From Bacillota bacterium (GTDB lineage Bacteria > Bacillota_C > Negativicutes > Sporomusales > Sporomusaceae), in contig JAEZQV010000389.1 of NCBI GenBank assembly GCA_023441125.1, positions 1 through 12,432 on the forward strand: 12,432 nucleotides of DNA, read 5' to 3'. The translations under genes and the position numbers were made by a program. The notes below the pieces were generated by a model. That model had not been told where the DNA came from and made no database searches. It saw nothing but the letters and a program-made list of their open reading frames with translations. Positions 1 to 9,513 of the stretch are shown here, piece by piece (position 1 is the stretch's first letter; each line of letters opens with the position of its first letter).

Positions 1-29
1 TATGTTGCGTAAGCGTGACATAAGTATAT

Positions 30-115
30 GCGGTCGTGGCGGAACGGCAGACGCGCTAGCCTCAGGAGCTAGTGGGGGCAACCTCGTGGTGGTTCAAATC
101 CACTCGACCGCACCA
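30..115 (+). tRNA. tRNA-Leu (anticodon CAG)
   Basis: Class II (long variable arm) tRNA. The acceptor strands GCGGTCG (30-36) and CGACCGC (105-111) pair over 7 bp, followed by discriminator A and an encoded CCA (113-115). The anticodon stem CTAGC/GCTAG encloses the loop CTCAGGA, so the anticodon is CAG and reads CUG codons. The T-loop GGTTCAAATCC is intact. Only 12 bp separate it from the next tRNA-Leu, so the two are probably cotranscribed; the promoter is not visible and may lie left of the window. Confidence 0.97.
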
Positions 116-127
116 CCAATTAAATAC

Positions 128-213
128 GCGGTTGTGGCGGAACTGGCAGACGCACCATCTTGAGGGGGTGGCGCTCACAAGGCGTGTGAGTTCAAATCTC
201 ACCAACCGCACCA
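128..213 (+). tRNA. tRNA-Leu (anticodon GAG)
   Basis: Second class II leucine tRNA. The acceptor GCGGTTG (128-134) pairs with CAACCGC (203-209), then come discriminator A and an encoded CCA at 211-213. The stem CCATC/GGTGG, with one G-T pair, encloses the loop TTGAGGG, giving anticodon GAG for CUC/CUU codons. It lies directly behind tRNA-Leu(CAG) and just before a strong terminator, so this is the 3' end of a tRNA transcription unit. Confidence 0.96.
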
Positions 214-215
214 CT

Positions 216-256
216 AGTAAGAGCTTTTGAGACTTTCAAAGGCTCTTACTGTTTTA
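216..256 (+). terminator. Intrinsic terminator of the tRNA-Leu unit
   Basis: AGTAAGAGC (216-224) pairs with GCTCTTACT (242-250). The stem continues inward through TTTTGA with TCAAA, closing on a 5-nt loop at 231-235, and is followed by GTTTTAT. It starts three bases after the tRNA CCA end and separates the tRNA unit from the pyr promoter just downstream. Confidence 0.9.
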
Positions 257-259
257 TCC

Positions 260-289
260 TTGACAAATCCGGGCGCATTCTGTTATCAT
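260..289 (+). promoter_or_regulatory. Predicted promoter of the pyr operon
   Basis: A perfect -35 TTGACA (260-265) is followed after 18 bp by TATCAT (284-289), a 5/6 match to the -10 box. A TG dinucleotide one base upstream makes it an extended -10. The predicted transcription start is near 296, just ahead of the first PyrR element, which gives an untranslated leader of about 265 nt. This is the only good promoter I see before pyrB. Confidence 0.82.
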
Positions 290-308
290 TATTACTATCA
301 TAATATGG

Positions 309-396
309 CCTTTAAGCTGGTCCTGTGAGGCTGGCAAGGGGACGGTAAAGGATTATTCGCCTTCTTGCGTGCATTCACGGTAAGAAGGCTTTTATT
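309..396 (+). promoter_or_regulatory. PyrR attenuator 1: binding loop plus terminator
   Basis: The 31-nt binding loop at 309-339 starts CCTTTAAG, has the core GGTCCTGTGAGGCT, and ends GCAAGG. This fits the PyrR anti-antiterminator consensus: a lower CCTT/AAGG stem, an upper stem with one bulged base, and a purine-rich terminal loop. Downstream, GCCTTCTT (359-366) and AAGAAGGC (382-389) form a terminator stem followed by TTTTATT. GCAAG (334-338) can instead pair with CTTGC (364-368), extended by G-T pairs, as the antiterminator. In known systems UMP-bound PyrR stabilises the binding loop, blocks the antiterminator and causes termination. That mechanism is inferred here from family knowledge; the alternative pairings are visible in the sequence. 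Confidence 0.88.
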
Positions 397-420
397 ATAT
401 CTGATAAAAACAAATACTAT

Positions 421-524
421 CCTTTAAGTTGGCCCAGAGAGGTCTGCAAGGATGATATTGCCGGTCACTTTTCATGTGGCAATGGTTTTAATACCTCCTT
501 GCTCTTCCTGGCAAGGAGTTTTTT
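421..524 (+). promoter_or_regulatory. PyrR attenuator 2: binding loop plus terminator
   Basis: This second PyrR loop (421-451) has the classical core CCCAGAGAGG and is 24/31 identical to the first. Changes within the upper stem mostly preserve pairing (G-T to G-C, G-C to G-T), with one mismatch. The terminator is CTCCTTGC (495-502) with GCAAGGAG (511-518) followed by six T. The competing antiterminator is clear: GCAAGGA (446-452) is the exact complement of TCCTTGC (496-502), and between them ATTGCC (457-462) pairs with GGCAAT (478-483) to bring the arms together. This terminator is the last barrier before pyrB. Confidence 0.92.
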
Positions 525-560
525 ATTTACTGCGTTTGAAATTCGAAGGGAGAGTGTGTG

Positions 561-1517
561 ATGAGTAAAGCACAAGTATCACTCAGAAACAAAGACATTC
601 TTGGTCTGGAAACCATGAGCGCCGGCGAAATGAACCTGATTCTGGACACGGCCAAAGAAATGAAAAACATCATTGACCGCGACATTAAAAAAGCGCCCAC
701 GCTGCGTGGCAAATCCATCATTAACCTGTTTTTTGAGAACAGTACCCGGACGCGTACTTCGTTTGAACTGGCCGGTAAATATCTGGGCGCTGATGTTGTT
801 AACATTTCGACAAGCACCAGCAGTGTAGCCAAAGGCGAAAGTTTACGGGACACTCTTCTTACCGTCGAAGCCATGGGGGTTGATATCATTGTAATGCGCC
901 ATGAAGCCGAAGGCTCGGCTCACTTCGCCGCCAATGCAGTCAAACCGATTATTATCAATGCCGGTGACGGGGCCCATGAGCATCCAACGCAGGGGCTGTT
1001 GGACATGTTTACGATCAGGCAGTATAAAGGAAAAATTGACGGACTGAAGGTAGCCATTGTCGGCGATATTCTACATAGCCGTGTGGCCCGTTCGAATATC
1101 TGGGGGCTTTTAAAAATGGGAGCCGAAGTCCATGTGGCCGGACCTAAGACGCTGTTGCCGCGCGATATTGAAGAGGCCGGCATAAAAGTACACAGCCGGA
1201 TTGAAGAGGCCTTAGACCAGGCTGATGTCGTCAATGTGCTCCGAATTCAGCGTGAACGCCAGCAAAAAGGCCTGTTTCCGTCAGCGCGGGAATATGCCCG
1301 GATTTTTGGTGTGAATGCCAAACGGCTGGCTTTGGCCAAGCCGGATGCTCTCTTACTGCACCCGGGCCCTATGAACCGGGGCCTGGAAATTGCGCCGGAT
1401 ATCGCCTATGGCGAACAGTCGGCCATACAGGAACAGGTGAAGAACGGATTGGCGGTCAGAATGGCGCTGTTATTCTTGGTACTGATGGGAGGGACTCAGA
1501 TTGAAACTGCTAATTAA
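561..1517 (+). CDS. pyrB: Aspartate carbamoyltransferase catalytic subunit PyrB
   Basis: A cytoplasmic enzyme that condenses carbamoyl phosphate with L-aspartate to N-carbamoyl-L-aspartate, the first committed step of UMP synthesis. The protein is 318 aa, normal for the family. Visible motifs are the carbamoyl-phosphate site STRTRTSFE (61-69), the neighbouring-subunit loop SSVAKGES (87-94), HPTQ (141-144), and the aspartate-side HPGPMNRG (267-274). An in-frame GTG at 558 precedes the ATG at 561. I choose ATG because AAGGGAG (546-552) sits 8 nt upstream of it. No regulatory subunit gene (pyrI) follows, so control is probably through the leader attenuators rather than a PyrB-PyrI holoenzyme. 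The 3' end overlaps pyrC by 17 nt. Confidence 0.97.
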   Translation: MSKAQVSLRNKDILGLETMSAGEMNLILDTAKEMKNIIDRDIKKAPTLRGKSIINLFFENSTRTRTSFELAGKYLGADVVNISTSTSSVAKGESLRDTLLTVEAMGVDIIVMRHEAEGSAHFAANAVKPIIINAGDGAHEHPTQGLLDMFTIRQYKGKIDGLKVAIVGDILHSRVARSNIWGLLKMGAEVHVAGPKTLLPRDIEEAGIKVHSRIEEALDQADVVNVLRIQRERQQKGLFPSAREYARIFGVNAKRLALAKPDALLLHPGPMNRGLEIAPDIAYGEQSAIQEQVKNGLAVRMALLFLVLMGGTQIETAN

Positions 1518-2790
1518 TGGCGGACGGATTATAAACCCGGCAGATCAGCTGGATATGACCGGTGACATTCTCATTGAAAACGGCAAGATCGCGGCGATTG
1601 GCCAGAATATTACCGATATTGACGCGCAGGTGATTGACGCCGCCGGGTTGGTGGTGGCTCCCGGCCTGGTAGACATGCATGTACACCTCAGGGAACCGGG
1701 GCTGGAAGCCAAGGAAGACATTGCATCCGGCACGCGCGCCGCTGCGGCTGGCGGTTTTACCACGGTAGCCTGCATGCCTAATACCAAGCCAACAGTTGAT
1801 AATTCCATTCTGGTGTCAGGCCTTATACAACGCGGCCAAACAGAAGGTGTTGTTAATCTCAAAATAATCGGTGCGTTAAGTAAAGGAATGGAAGGCAAAG
1901 AACTGGCTGAAATCGGCGATATGATCGCCGCCGGTGCCGTAGCCATCTCGGACGATGGCGGTCATTTGGACAGTACCCGGCTGTTAAAGACCGGTCTGGA
2001 ATATACCGGTATGTTCGAGCGGCCGGTTATTACCCACTCGGAGGATGAGGAACTGGCCGGTGAAGGCTATATGCACGAAGGGGCCGTGTCGGCTATGCTG
2101 GGGCTCAAAGGGCGGCCGTCGGTAGCTGAGGATATCGCGGTAGCCAGGGATATCATGCTGGCGGAATACACCGGTTCACCTATTCATATCGCCCATGTCA
2201 GCAGCAAAGGGGCGGTTGAAATTATCCGTCAGGCCAAACAGCGGGGGGTAAAAGTAACGGCCGAGGCTACACCGCACCACCTGACCCTGACGGATAACGA
2301 ACTAAAAAGTTTTAACACGGCGTTTAAAGTAAATCCGCCACTGCGGTCCGCCGACCATGTCGACGCGCTGATTGCCGGTCTTAAGGATGGAACGCTGGAT
2401 GCCATTGCTACTGACCATGCTCCTCATGCCTTTGAAGAAAAAGATGTGGAGTTTCGTTATGCTCCCAGCGGTTTTGCCGGGCTGGAGACCGCCGTCGGCG
2501 TTGTGCTGACAGGACTCTACCATACCGGCAAGCTTTCACTTCCGGAAATTATTGCCAAAATGTCCTATGCTCCGGCAAAAATCCTCGGCTTGGACAGGGG
2601 CGAACTGAAGGTAGGGGCGCCGGCCGACATTACGATCATCGATACTGAATACGAATGGACTATAAACTGCATAAATTTTTATACTCGCGGTAAACATTCT
2701 CCATTTGAAGGCAGGAATTTTAAGGGCAAATCGCTAATTACTATAGTGAATGGCAGTATAATTATGCAAAATGGCGAGGTGCTTAAATGA
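1501..2790 (+). CDS. pyrC: Dihydroorotase, class I (PyrC)
   Basis: A zinc amidohydrolase that cyclises carbamoyl aspartate to dihydroorotate. The protein is 429 aa, the length of the larger class I enzymes rather than the roughly 345-aa E. coli type. All expected metal ligands can be located: H60 and H62 in [11 protein letters not shown]152 in SDDGG, H179 in THSED, H232 in HIAHVSS, and D305 in ATDHAPH. It is therefore likely an active enzyme and not a non-catalytic homologue. The start is TTG at 1501, inside the end of pyrB. The strong site GGGAGGG (1487-1493) lies 7 nt upstream and the resulting N-terminus [10 protein letters not shown] is typical. Translation is probably coupled to pyrB. 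The stop codon overlaps the carA start as ATGA. Confidence 0.96.
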   Translation: MKLLINGGRIINPADQLDMTGDILIENGKIAAIGQNITDIDAQVIDAAGLVVAPGLVDMHVHLREPGLEAKEDIASGTRAAAAGGFTTVACMPNTKPTVDNSILVSGLIQRGQTEGVVNLKIIGALSKGMEGKELAEIGDMIAAGAVAISDDGGHLDSTRLLKTGLEYTGMFERPVITHSEDEELAGEGYMHEGAVSAMLGLKGRPSVAEDIAVARDIMLAEYTGSPIHIAHVSSKGAVEIIRQAKQRGVKVTAEATPHHLTLTDNELKSFNTAFKVNPPLRSADHVDALIAGLKDGTLDAIATDHAPHAFEEKDVEFRYAPSGFAGLETAVGVVLTGLYHTGKLSLPEIIAKMSYAPAKILGLDRGELKVGAPADITIIDTEYEWTINCINFYTRGKHSPFEGRNFKGKSLITIVNGSIIMQNGEVLK

Positions 2791-3863
2791 TTGGCAAACT
2801 GATTTTGGAAGACGGCAGCGTTTTCCAAGGGATGCTTGCTTCCGGTACAAAAGCAGTTGGGGAAGTAGTATTCAACACCGGTATGACCGGTTATCAAGAA
2901 GTATTAACAGATCCGTCCTATTGCGGACAAATTGTAACAATGACCTATCCACTTATCGGTAATTACGGAGTGGCTGAGCTATTTGAACAAGCCAGGCAGT
3001 CGTTTGTACGCGGTTTTGTAATCAGCGAGCTCTGCGGCCAGCCTAGCAGCTGGCAGGCGGAAGACTCTTTGGTTTCCTATCTTAAGTCCCGCAACATACC
3101 TTGCCTTTATGGAGTCGATACCAGGGCCATTACCAGACGGATCCGCTCGCATGGTACCATGAAAGGCGTTATTGTGCCCGGCGAGGCAACGGAAAAAGAG
3201 ATTGCCGACTTGTTTGCCGAGCCGCTGTGTACGGAAGTTGTTGATGAAGTCACCACCAAGGAAGTCTATAGAATACCGGGAAATGGCCCGCACATTGCGG
3301 TTATGGATTTTGGTATTAAGCGCAACATCCTGAATTCCATGGCCAAGGCCGGTTGCGATATTACCGTGCTGCCGGCTGATACGCCGGCTGAAGAGGTGCT
3401 GGCGCTCGCGCCGGACGGCATATTCCTGTCCAATGGACCGGGAGATCCTAAAGATGCGCCGGTGGATACTGTAAGAGAACTCCTGGGGAAAAAACCGGTA
3501 TTTGGCATCTGCCTTGGCCATCAATTGATTGGTCTGGCTTTGGGCGGTGATACTTACAAACTAAAGTTCGGTCACCGCGGTTCCAATCATCCGGTCAAGG
3601 ATCTGGCTACAGGCCGGGTCTATATCACATCCCAGAACCATGGCTATGCCATCGACGAAAAATCACTCGAAAACCTTGACGTGACGGTGACCCACCGCGC
3701 GGTAAATGATGATACGGTGGAAGGCATGCGGCATAACAGTCTGCCTGTATTCTCGGTGCAGTATCACCCGGAGGCGGCCCCCGGACCGGATGACAGCACT
3801 TATCTGTTTGAGGAATTTATGAAACTGCTCAACAAAGAAACGAATAAGGCAAGGGGGAACTAA
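2787..3863 (+). CDS. carA: Carbamoyl-phosphate synthase small subunit (CarA)
   Basis: The glutaminase subunit of carbamoyl-phosphate synthetase. It hydrolyses glutamine and passes ammonia to CarB through an internal tunnel. The protein is 358 aa with the usual two parts: an N-terminal CPSase small-chain domain (signature [10 protein letters not shown] near residue 30) and a class I glutamine amidotransferase domain from about residue 170. The nucleophile C242 lies in FGICLGHQ, and the remaining triad residues are H327 and E329 in YHPEA. The ATG at 2787 overlaps the pyrC TGA (ATGA), with GAGGTG 5 nt upstream, so the genes are translationally coupled. It sits two bases before carB, as expected for subunits made in equal amounts. 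Confidence 0.97.
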   Translation: MIGKLILEDGSVFQGMLASGTKAVGEVVFNTGMTGYQEVLTDPSYCGQIVTMTYPLIGNYGVAELFEQARQSFVRGFVISELCGQPSSWQAEDSLVSYLKSRNIPCLYGVDTRAITRRIRSHGTMKGVIVPGEATEKEIADLFAEPLCTEVVDEVTTKEVYRIPGNGPHIAVMDFGIKRNILNSMAKAGCDITVLPADTPAEEVLALAPDGIFLSNGPGDPKDAPVDTVRELLGKKPVFGICLGHQLIGLALGGDTYKLKFGHRGSNHPVKDLATGRVYITSQNHGYAIDEKSLENLDVTVTHRAVNDDTVEGMRHNSLPVFSVQYHPEAAPGPDDSTYLFEEFMKLLNKETNKARGN

Positions 3864-3865
3864 CG

Positions 3866-6800
3866 GTGCCGAAAAAAGAAAAATTGCGCAAAGTTATGGT
3901 AATTGGTTCAGGCCCGATAGTAATTGGCCAAGCCGCCGAATTCGATTATGCCGGCACACAGGCCTGCCAGGCGCTGAAAGAGGAAGGGTTTGAGGTAGTT
4001 CTGGTAAACAGCAATCCAGCCACTATCATGACCGATACCCATATTGCCGACTGGGTATATATCGAACCGCTTACCCCGGAATACCTGGAAGAAATTATTG
4101 CCAAAGAGCGTCCGGACGGCTTGCTGGCCACTCTGGGGGGCCAGGCTGGTCTCAATCTGGCGGTTAAGCTTGCTGAAAATGGCGTATTGGAAAAATATCA
4201 GGTGGAATTGTTGGGTACACCGCTGGAAGCGATAAAAAAAGCGGAAGACCGGGAACTGTTCAAGGCCACCATGGAAGAACTCGGTCAGCCGATCCCGGCG
4301 AGCACCATTGTAGAGGATATTGACAGCGCGCTTAATTTCGCGCAGGAGATCGGCTATCCGCTGATTGTGCGTCCGGCTTATACCTTGGGCGGAACAGGCG
4401 GCGGTATCGCCCATAGTGATGAAGAGCTTATTGATACGGTAAACCGTGGCCTGAAATACAGCCTGATCGGGCAGGCGTTAATTGAACGCAGCGTGGCCGG
4501 CTGGAAAGAAATTGAATACGAAGTTATCCGTGATGCCGCCGATAACTGCATCACGGTTTGCAACATGGAAAACTTTGACCCTGTCGGCATACATACCGGC
4601 GACAGTATTGTTGTTGCGCCATCACAGACACTGACCGACTATGAATACCAGATGCTGAGAAGCGCTTCGCTCAAAATTATCCGTTCCCTCGGCATTGAAG
4701 GCGGCTGCAATGTTCAGTATGCCTTGGACCCCAAAAGCAGCAACTATATCGTAATTGAGGTAAATCCGCGGGTAAGCCGGTCCAGCGCCCTGGCTTCCAA
4801 GGCTACCGGCTATCCCATTGCCAAGGTTGCCACCAAGATTGCCATCGGCTATACCCTGGATGAAATCACCAACGCCGTAACCGGGAAAACCAAGGCCTGC
4901 TTTGAGCCGGCGCTTGACTATGTGGTAGTCAAGTTCCCACGCTGGCCTTTCGATAAATTTAGCTTCGCCGACCGGATTCTGGGCACGCAGATGAAAGCCA
5001 CCGGTGAGGTAATGTCTATTGACCGTAATTTTGAAGGCGCATTACTGAAGGCCGTGCGTTCCCTGGAAATCGGCTTAAACCGCCTGTATATCCCTGAACT
5101 GGCAAAGCTTGGCGACGGTGAAGTCAAGGCCAAGCTTACACTGGCCAATGACGAACGGGCCTTTGTCATCGCCGAAGCCCTGCGCCGGGGTGTAACGGTA
5201 AGTGAAATACAGGCCATAACAGCAATTGATAAATTCTTCCTGGACAAAATCGCCAATATCGTGGCTATGGAGCAAAGAATCAACCAGGAACTGACGCCGG
5301 CAGTACTGTTGAACGCCAAAAAAATGGGGTTTGCTGATAAGTCGATTGCCGAACTTGCCGGCAAAACTGTTTATCAGGTCCGGGAAATGCGCAAACAGGC
5401 CAACATTGTGCCTAACTACAAAATGGTAGACACCTGCGCCGCCGAATTTGAAGCCGTTACTCCTTACTATTACTCGACTTACGCGCAGGAAGACGAAGTT
5501 GTTACCACCAATAAGCGCAAAGTTATGGTACTGGGCTCCGGACCTATCCGCATCGGCCAGGGCATCGAGTTCGACTATTGCTCGGTGCATTCCGTATGGG
5601 CTCTCCGGGAGATGGGCATAGAATCCGTTATTGTCAACAACAACCCGGAAACGGTATCCACTGACTTTGATACTTCAGACCGGTTGTACTTTGAACCGCT
5701 TACGCCGGAAGATGTACTTAATATTATTGACAAAGAAAAACCGGACGGCGTCATTGTACAGTTTGGCGGGCAGACCGCGATTAACCTGGCTGGCCCGCTG
5801 TCCCGTGCCGGCGTCAAAATTTTTGGCACCAGCGTGGAAGGAATCGACCGGGCAGAAGACCGGGAGAAGTTTGAAGAACTGCTGGGACAACTCAATATTC
5901 CCCGGCCGCAGGGTGAAACCATCACCGACGCCGCCCTGGCACCGGCTGCCGCCGCCCGCATCGGTTACCCGGTGGTGGTCCGGCCGTCTTACGTGCTGGG
6001 CGGCCGGGCCATGGAAATAGTATATAATGAAGAAGAATTAAAAGATTATATGGTCCGGGCTGTAAAAGCCTCACCGGAGCATCCGGTGCTGGTTGACCGC
6101 TATATGCAGGGCACTGAGGTGGAAGTGGACGCCATTGCCGATGGCGAGGACTTCCTGATCCCGGGAATAATGGAGCATATTGAACGCGCCGGCGTACATT
6201 CCGGCGACAGCATTGCCGTATACCCGCCTCAGACGCTGTCTCCCAAAGTCATCGACACTATCGTTGATTACACCGGACGCCTGGCTAAAGGACTTAAGGT
6301 TAAAGGCCTGATCAACATCCAGTATGTTATTGTCGACGAGTCTGTCTTTGTGCTGGAGGTCAATCCCCGCTCCAGCCGGACAATTCCGTTCCTGAGCAAG
6401 ATCACCGATATACCCATGGTGGATGTAGCCACCCGCATCGCTATTGGCGATACCCTGAAGAATATGGGCTATGGTTCGGGGCTCATGCCGGCCAGAGAAT
6501 ATATTGCCGTAAAAGTACCGGTGTTCTCCTTTGCCAAAATGCAGCAGGTGGATATTTCCCTTGGACCGGAGATGAAGTCAACCGGTGAAGTTATGGGCAT
6601 TGACTATCATTACTCCCGCGCTCTGTACAAGGGCATTGTCGGCGCCGGCATGAATGTGCCGCAGGAAGGAACTGTCCTGGTAACGGTTGCCGATAAAGAC
6701 AAGGCGGAGGCCGGTGAGATCGCCAGGGAGTTTAGCAGAATGGGCTATGAACTTATTGCTACCAGCGGTACGGCGAAATACCTCCGGTCCCTGGGGTTAA

Positions 6801-7087
6801 AAGTCGGTGAAGTGCCTAAACTCCATGAACAGCAGCCTGAAATCATCGAGATGATTAAGGCCGGAAAAATCAACATGGTTATTAATACCCTGACCAAAGG
6901 CCGGGATTTTGAAAGCGACGGCTTCAAGATCCGAAGGGCGGCGGTTGAACACTCCCTGCCGTGCCTGACCTCTATGGACACGGCCAGCGCGGTTCTGGAC
7001 GTGCTCAGCATCATGCGGCAAAGCAAATTTCTCTATGTGCTGGCACTGCAGGACTATGTGGGTGGAGGCGAAAAAATCCGTGAATAA
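3866..7087 (+). CDS. carB: Carbamoyl-phosphate synthase large subunit (CarB)
   Basis: The synthetase subunit makes carbamoyl phosphate from bicarbonate, ammonia and two ATP. The protein is 1073 aa, full length. It shows the internal duplication of the family: half 1 begins [14 protein letters not shown] (about residue 9) and half 2 [14 protein letters not shown] (about 552). Each half has an ATP-grasp domain, with TLGGTGGG at 173-180 and [11 protein letters not shown] around 710-720. An oligomerisation region lies near 400-550. A methylglyoxal-synthase-like allosteric domain starts near 935 and includes TSGTAKYL; in relatives this domain senses UMP and PRPP. The start is GTG at 3866 with AAGGGGG 8 nt upstream. 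The last 8 nt overlap pyrK. Confidence 0.97.
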   Translation: MPKKEKLRKVMVIGSGPIVIGQAAEFDYAGTQACQALKEEGFEVVLVNSNPATIMTDTHIADWVYIEPLTPEYLEEIIAKERPDGLLATLGGQAGLNLAVKLAENGVLEKYQVELLGTPLEAIKKAEDRELFKATMEELGQPIPASTIVEDIDSALNFAQEIGYPLIVRPAYTLGGTGGGIAHSDEELIDTVNRGLKYSLIGQALIERSVAGWKEIEYEVIRDAADNCITVCNMENFDPVGIHTGDSIVVAPSQTLTDYEYQMLRSASLKIIRSLGIEGGCNVQYALDPKSSNYIVIEVNPRVSRSSALASKATGYPIAKVATKIAIGYTLDEITNAVTGKTKACFEPALDYVVVKFPRWPFDKFSFADRILGTQMKATGEVMSIDRNFEGALLKAVRSLEIGLNRLYIPELAKLGDGEVKAKLTLANDERAFVIAEALRRGVTVSEIQAITAIDKFFLDKIANIVAMEQRINQELTPAVLLNAKKMGFADKSIAELAGKTVYQVREMRKQANIVPNYKMVDTCAAEFEAVTPYYYSTYAQEDEVVTTNKRKVMVLGSGPIRIGQGIEFDYCSVHSVWALREMGIESVIVNNNPETVSTDFDTSDRLYFEPLTPEDVLNIIDKEKPDGVIVQFGGQTAINLAGPLSRAGVKIFGTSVEGIDRAEDREKFEELLGQLNIPRPQGETITDAALAPAAAARIGYPVVVRPSYVLGGRAMEIVYNEEELKDYMVRAVKASPEHPVLVDRYMQGTEVEVDAIADGEDFLIPGIMEHIERAGVHSGDSIAVYPPQTLSPKVIDTIVDYTGRLAKGLKVKGLINIQYVIVDESVFVLEVNPRSSRTIPFLSKITDIPMVDVATRIAIGDTLKNMGYGSGLMPAREYIAVKVPVFSFAKMQQVDISLGPEMKSTGEVMGIDYHYSRALYKGIVGAGMNVPQEGTVLVTVADKDKAEAGEIAREFSRMGYELIATSGTAKYLRSLGLKVGEVPKLHEQQPEIIEMIKAGKINMVINTLTKGRDFESDGFKIRRAAVEHSLPCLTSMDTASAVLDVLSIMRQSKFLYVLALQDYVGGGEKIRE

Positions 7088-7847
7088 AACCTGTGTTAAG
7101 GCTCAGGTGGTGGAACACAGCGCAATAGTCAGCGATGTATGGGAACTGAGACTGGCCGTCCCCGAGATTGCCGGTATCGCCCGTCCGGGCCAGTTTGTGC
7201 ACATCCGGCTGAATGATACGTTTGATCCGCTCTTGCGGCGGCCCTTCAGTATTGCCGACGGTGATGCCCCAAAAGGAACGCTGACCCTGATTTATCGTGT
7301 TGTCGGCCGCGGTACGTCGCTTATGACCCGGCTGAAACCGGGAGATTCTATTGATTGTCTGGGGCCGCTGGGCAATGGTTTTACCCTGACCGGCCAGCGC
7401 CCCCTCCTGGTAGGCGGCGGTATGGGACTGGCGCCGTTACTCATGCTGGCCAGAGCCTTTTGCCCGTATCCGGCCACCCTGCTGATGGGCGGCCGCAATG
7501 AGCAGGAACTGTTCTGGTCGAATCTGTTTGCGAATGTCTGCCCGCATATTCACACAACCACCGATGACGGCAGTGTCGGCCACCGCGGGTTTACGGTGGA
7601 CATCCTGCCTGAACTGTTGGCGGCCGGTAAGTTTGATGCTGTTTATGCCTGCGGGCCGCAGGCCATGCTGAAAGGGGTTGCTGAAATTGCCACCCGGCAC
7701 CATATCTTCTGTCAGGTTTCGCTGGAAGAATATATGGCCTGCGGGGTTGGGGCCTGCCTGTCCTGCACCTGCGCCGGCGCCAGCGGCAAACGTCACAAGG
7801 TTTGTACCGACGGGCCGGTATTTGGCGCGGGGGAGGTGGTCTGGTGA
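7080..7847 (+). CDS. pyrK: Dihydroorotate dehydrogenase B electron-transfer subunit PyrK
   Basis: The iron-sulfur flavoprotein subunit of type 1B dihydroorotate dehydrogenase. It carries electrons from the PyrD FMN through a [2Fe-2S] cluster and FAD to NAD+. The protein is 255 aa, the usual length. The FAD-binding motif RRPFSIAD is at 53-60, the nucleotide-binding [11 protein letters not shown] starts at 111, and the cluster cysteines are C221, C226, C229 and C242 (CGVGACLSC, then KVCTDG). C231 is a further cysteine beside the cluster. I choose GTG at 7080, with GGAGG at 7064-7068, over a more distal in-frame start at 7035. The distal start would add 15 residues lying wholly inside carB, and the chosen N-terminus [13 protein letters not shown] fits the family. 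It overlaps pyrD by 4 nt (GTGA). Confidence 0.95.
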   Translation: MNKTCVKAQVVEHSAIVSDVWELRLAVPEIAGIARPGQFVHIRLNDTFDPLLRRPFSIADGDAPKGTLTLIYRVVGRGTSLMTRLKPGDSIDCLGPLGNGFTLTGQRPLLVGGGMGLAPLLMLARAFCPYPATLLMGGRNEQELFWSNLFANVCPHIHTTTDDGSVGHRGFTVDILPELLAAGKFDAVYACGPQAMLKGVAEIATRHHIFCQVSLEEYMACGVGACLSCTCAGASGKRHKVCTDGPVFGAGEVVW

Positions 7848-8767
7848 GTCTGTCTGATGCAATGCTGGCTGTTGATATTGCCGGCATAAAAATGAAAACG
7901 CCGGTTATGACGGCGTCGGGTACCTTTGGTTTTGGTTTGGAATACAGTGATTTTGTGGATTTGAATCAAGTGGGAGCTATTGTTGTTAAAGGCACAACTT
8001 TGGCTCCCAAAGCCGGCAACAGCGGCCGGCGCATTGCCGAAACACCGGCGGGCATGCTTAATTCCATCGGCCTGGAAAATCCCGGCAGCGAGGTATTTGT
8101 TCAGGAGATTATGCCTAAACTGGTTAAATATGATGTGCCGGTCATCGTCAACATTTCCGGCAATACCGTCGAAGAATACGGTGAACTGGCCGCCCGGCTG
8201 GACAAGTCGGGGGTAGCCGGGCTGGAGGTAAATATATCCTGCCCGAATGTCAAACAAGGCGGGATTGCCTTCGGTACTTGTCCGAACAGTGCCGCCCAGG
8301 TAGTGGCCGCGGTCAAGGCCAGGACCGGCTTGCCGGTTATTGTCAAACTATCGCCCAATGTTACCGATATTGCCTTGATGGCTAAAGCCGTGGAAACGGC
8401 GGGGGCCGACGCCATTTCGCTGATTAACACGCTGCTGGGAATGGCTATTGATATCCGCAGCTGGCGGCCGGTATTGGGCAATATTGTTGGCGGCTTTTCC
8501 GGACCGGCTGTTAAACCTGTGGCTGTGCGGATGGTATGGCAGGTAGCCAGGGCTGTAAAGGTGCCGGTTATTGGCATGGGCGGTATTATGTCTGCGGCGG
8601 ATGCCATAGAATTTTTTCTGGCCGGAGCGAGTGCCGTGGCGGTTGGCACCGCCAATTTTGTAAATCCGTATGCCGCTGTTGACGTTGCCGCAGGTATCCA
8701 AAACTACCTTACCGATCGCGGGTTAAAGCAGGTAAGCGAATTGGTCGGCCAAGTTAACTGCGGTTAA
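7844..8767 (+). CDS. pyrD: Dihydroorotate dehydrogenase B catalytic subunit PyrD
   Basis: FMN enzyme that oxidises dihydroorotate to orotate and pairs with PyrK for NAD+-dependent turnover. The protein is 307 aa and cytosolic, with no membrane segment. Motifs are ASGTFGFG (24-31), the FMN/substrate lysine K49 in [15 protein letters not shown] (73-81), NISCPN with the class 1 catalytic base C133, and the phosphate-binding [15 protein letters not shown] and AVAVGTANF near the C-terminus. A cysteine rather than serine base, together with the adjacent pyrK, marks type 1B. The GTG at 7844 overlaps the pyrK TGA and is preceded at 7 nt by GGGAGG (7831-7836). A longer start at 7802 would give a Gly/Arg-rich extension inside pyrK and is unlikely. 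Confidence 0.96.
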   Translation: MSLSDAMLAVDIAGIKMKTPVMTASGTFGFGLEYSDFVDLNQVGAIVVKGTTLAPKAGNSGRRIAETPAGMLNSIGLENPGSEVFVQEIMPKLVKYDVPVIVNISGNTVEEYGELAARLDKSGVAGLEVNISCPNVKQGGIAFGTCPNSAAQVVAAVKARTGLPVIVKLSPNVTDIALMAKAVETAGADAISLINTLLGMAIDIRSWRPVLGNIVGGFSGPAVKPVAVRMVWQVARAVKVPVIGMGGIMSAADAIEFFLAGASAVAVGTANFVNPYAAVDVAAGIQNYLTDRGLKQVSELVGQVNCG

Positions 8768-8793
8768 TTTCGCATTTCATGGAGGATGACTAA

Positions 8794-9513
8794 ATGAATC
8801 AAGTACGCAACCGGCTGATCGTAGCCCTGGATGTCGCCACTATGGCGGAAGTCAGGCATCTGGTTGAAACTTTGGGTGATGCAGTAACCTATTATAAGGT
8901 AGGTATGCAGCTTTTTTACAGTGTGGGTATGGATTGCCTGCACTATTTACAGGCCCAAGGCAAAGAAGTTTTTCTGGACTTAAAAATGCATGACATCCCC
9001 AATACCGTGGCCCAAGGCGCCGCTTCACTGACCCGGCTTGGGGTGGCCATGATCAATGTGCAGGCCGCGGGCGGACCGGCCATGATGCGGGCTGCTGCCG
9101 ACAAAGTGGCGGAAACGGCGAAGCATCTCAATATTCCACGGCCCAGACTGATTGCTGTTACTGTACTGACAAGTATGGATGCTGCCGAATGGGCTACACT
9201 CAGAAATGCGGCCACTATTCCCGACCAGGTCGTACATTTGGCTAAAATGGCCCAGGAAGCCGGGCTGGACGGCGTAGTGGCTTCGCCGCAGGAAGCTGGG
9301 CTGATCCGCGCGGCCTGCGGCAGTGATTTCGCGATTGTTACGCCGGGTGTCCGCCCGCAAGGCGCGGCTTTAAATGATCAAAGCCGGGTAGCCACACCGG
9401 CCGAGGCTCTCAAAGCCGGTGCGCATTATCTGGTGGTAGGCCGGCCGATAACGGCTGCCCAACAGCCGCGTGCGGCCGCATTGGCAATTTTAGAGGAAAT
9501 GGGGCAGGCATAA
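8794..9513 (+). CDS. pyrF: Orotidine 5'-phosphate decarboxylase PyrF
   Basis: Decarboxylates OMP to UMP, the last step of the pathway. The protein is 239 aa, the standard bacterial TIM-barrel form. The catalytic array DLKMHD supplies D62, K64 and D67 and runs on into IPNT. Other family landmarks are VALDV (10-14), YKVGMQLFY (34-42), VLTSMD, the phosphate-binding VTPGVRPQG, and YLVVGRPIT near the C-terminus. The ATG is preceded by GGAGG (8781-8785) at 8 nt. The 26-nt gap after pyrD is the widest in the operon, with no hairpin in it, so the transcript should continue. The stop codon directly abuts the pyrE ATG. Confidence 0.96.
   Translation: MNQVRNRLIVALDVATMAEVRHLVETLGDAVTYYKVGMQLFYSVGMDCLHYLQAQGKEVFLDLKMHDIPNTVAQGAASLTRLGVAMINVQAAGGPAMMRAAADKVAETAKHLNIPRPRLIAVTVLTSMDAAEWATLRNAATIPDQVVHLAKMAQEAGLDGVVASPQEAGLIRAACGSDFAIVTPGVRPQGAALNDQSRVATPAEALKAGAHYLVVGRPITAAQQPRAAALAILEEMGQA

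Noticed and set aside
2979..3524. 181-codon minus-strand frame opposite carA
   Set aside because: Shadow of carA, whose domain motifs and catalytic triad are clear; the antisense product has no recognisable features.
7035..7079. Upstream in-frame start adding 15 residues to PyrK
   Set aside because: The extension lies entirely within carB, has no good ribosome site, and does not look like a PyrK N-terminus; GTG 7080 with GGAGG upstream fits family length.
7802..7843. Upstream in-frame start adding 14 residues to PyrD
   Set aside because: It would place a Gly/Arg-rich extension over the pyrK cluster-binding region; GTG 7844 has an ideal site 7 nt upstream.
8101..8655. 184-codon minus-strand frame opposite pyrD
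   Set aside because: Antisense shadow; Ala/Thr/Ser-rich composition reflects the complement of pyrD codons.
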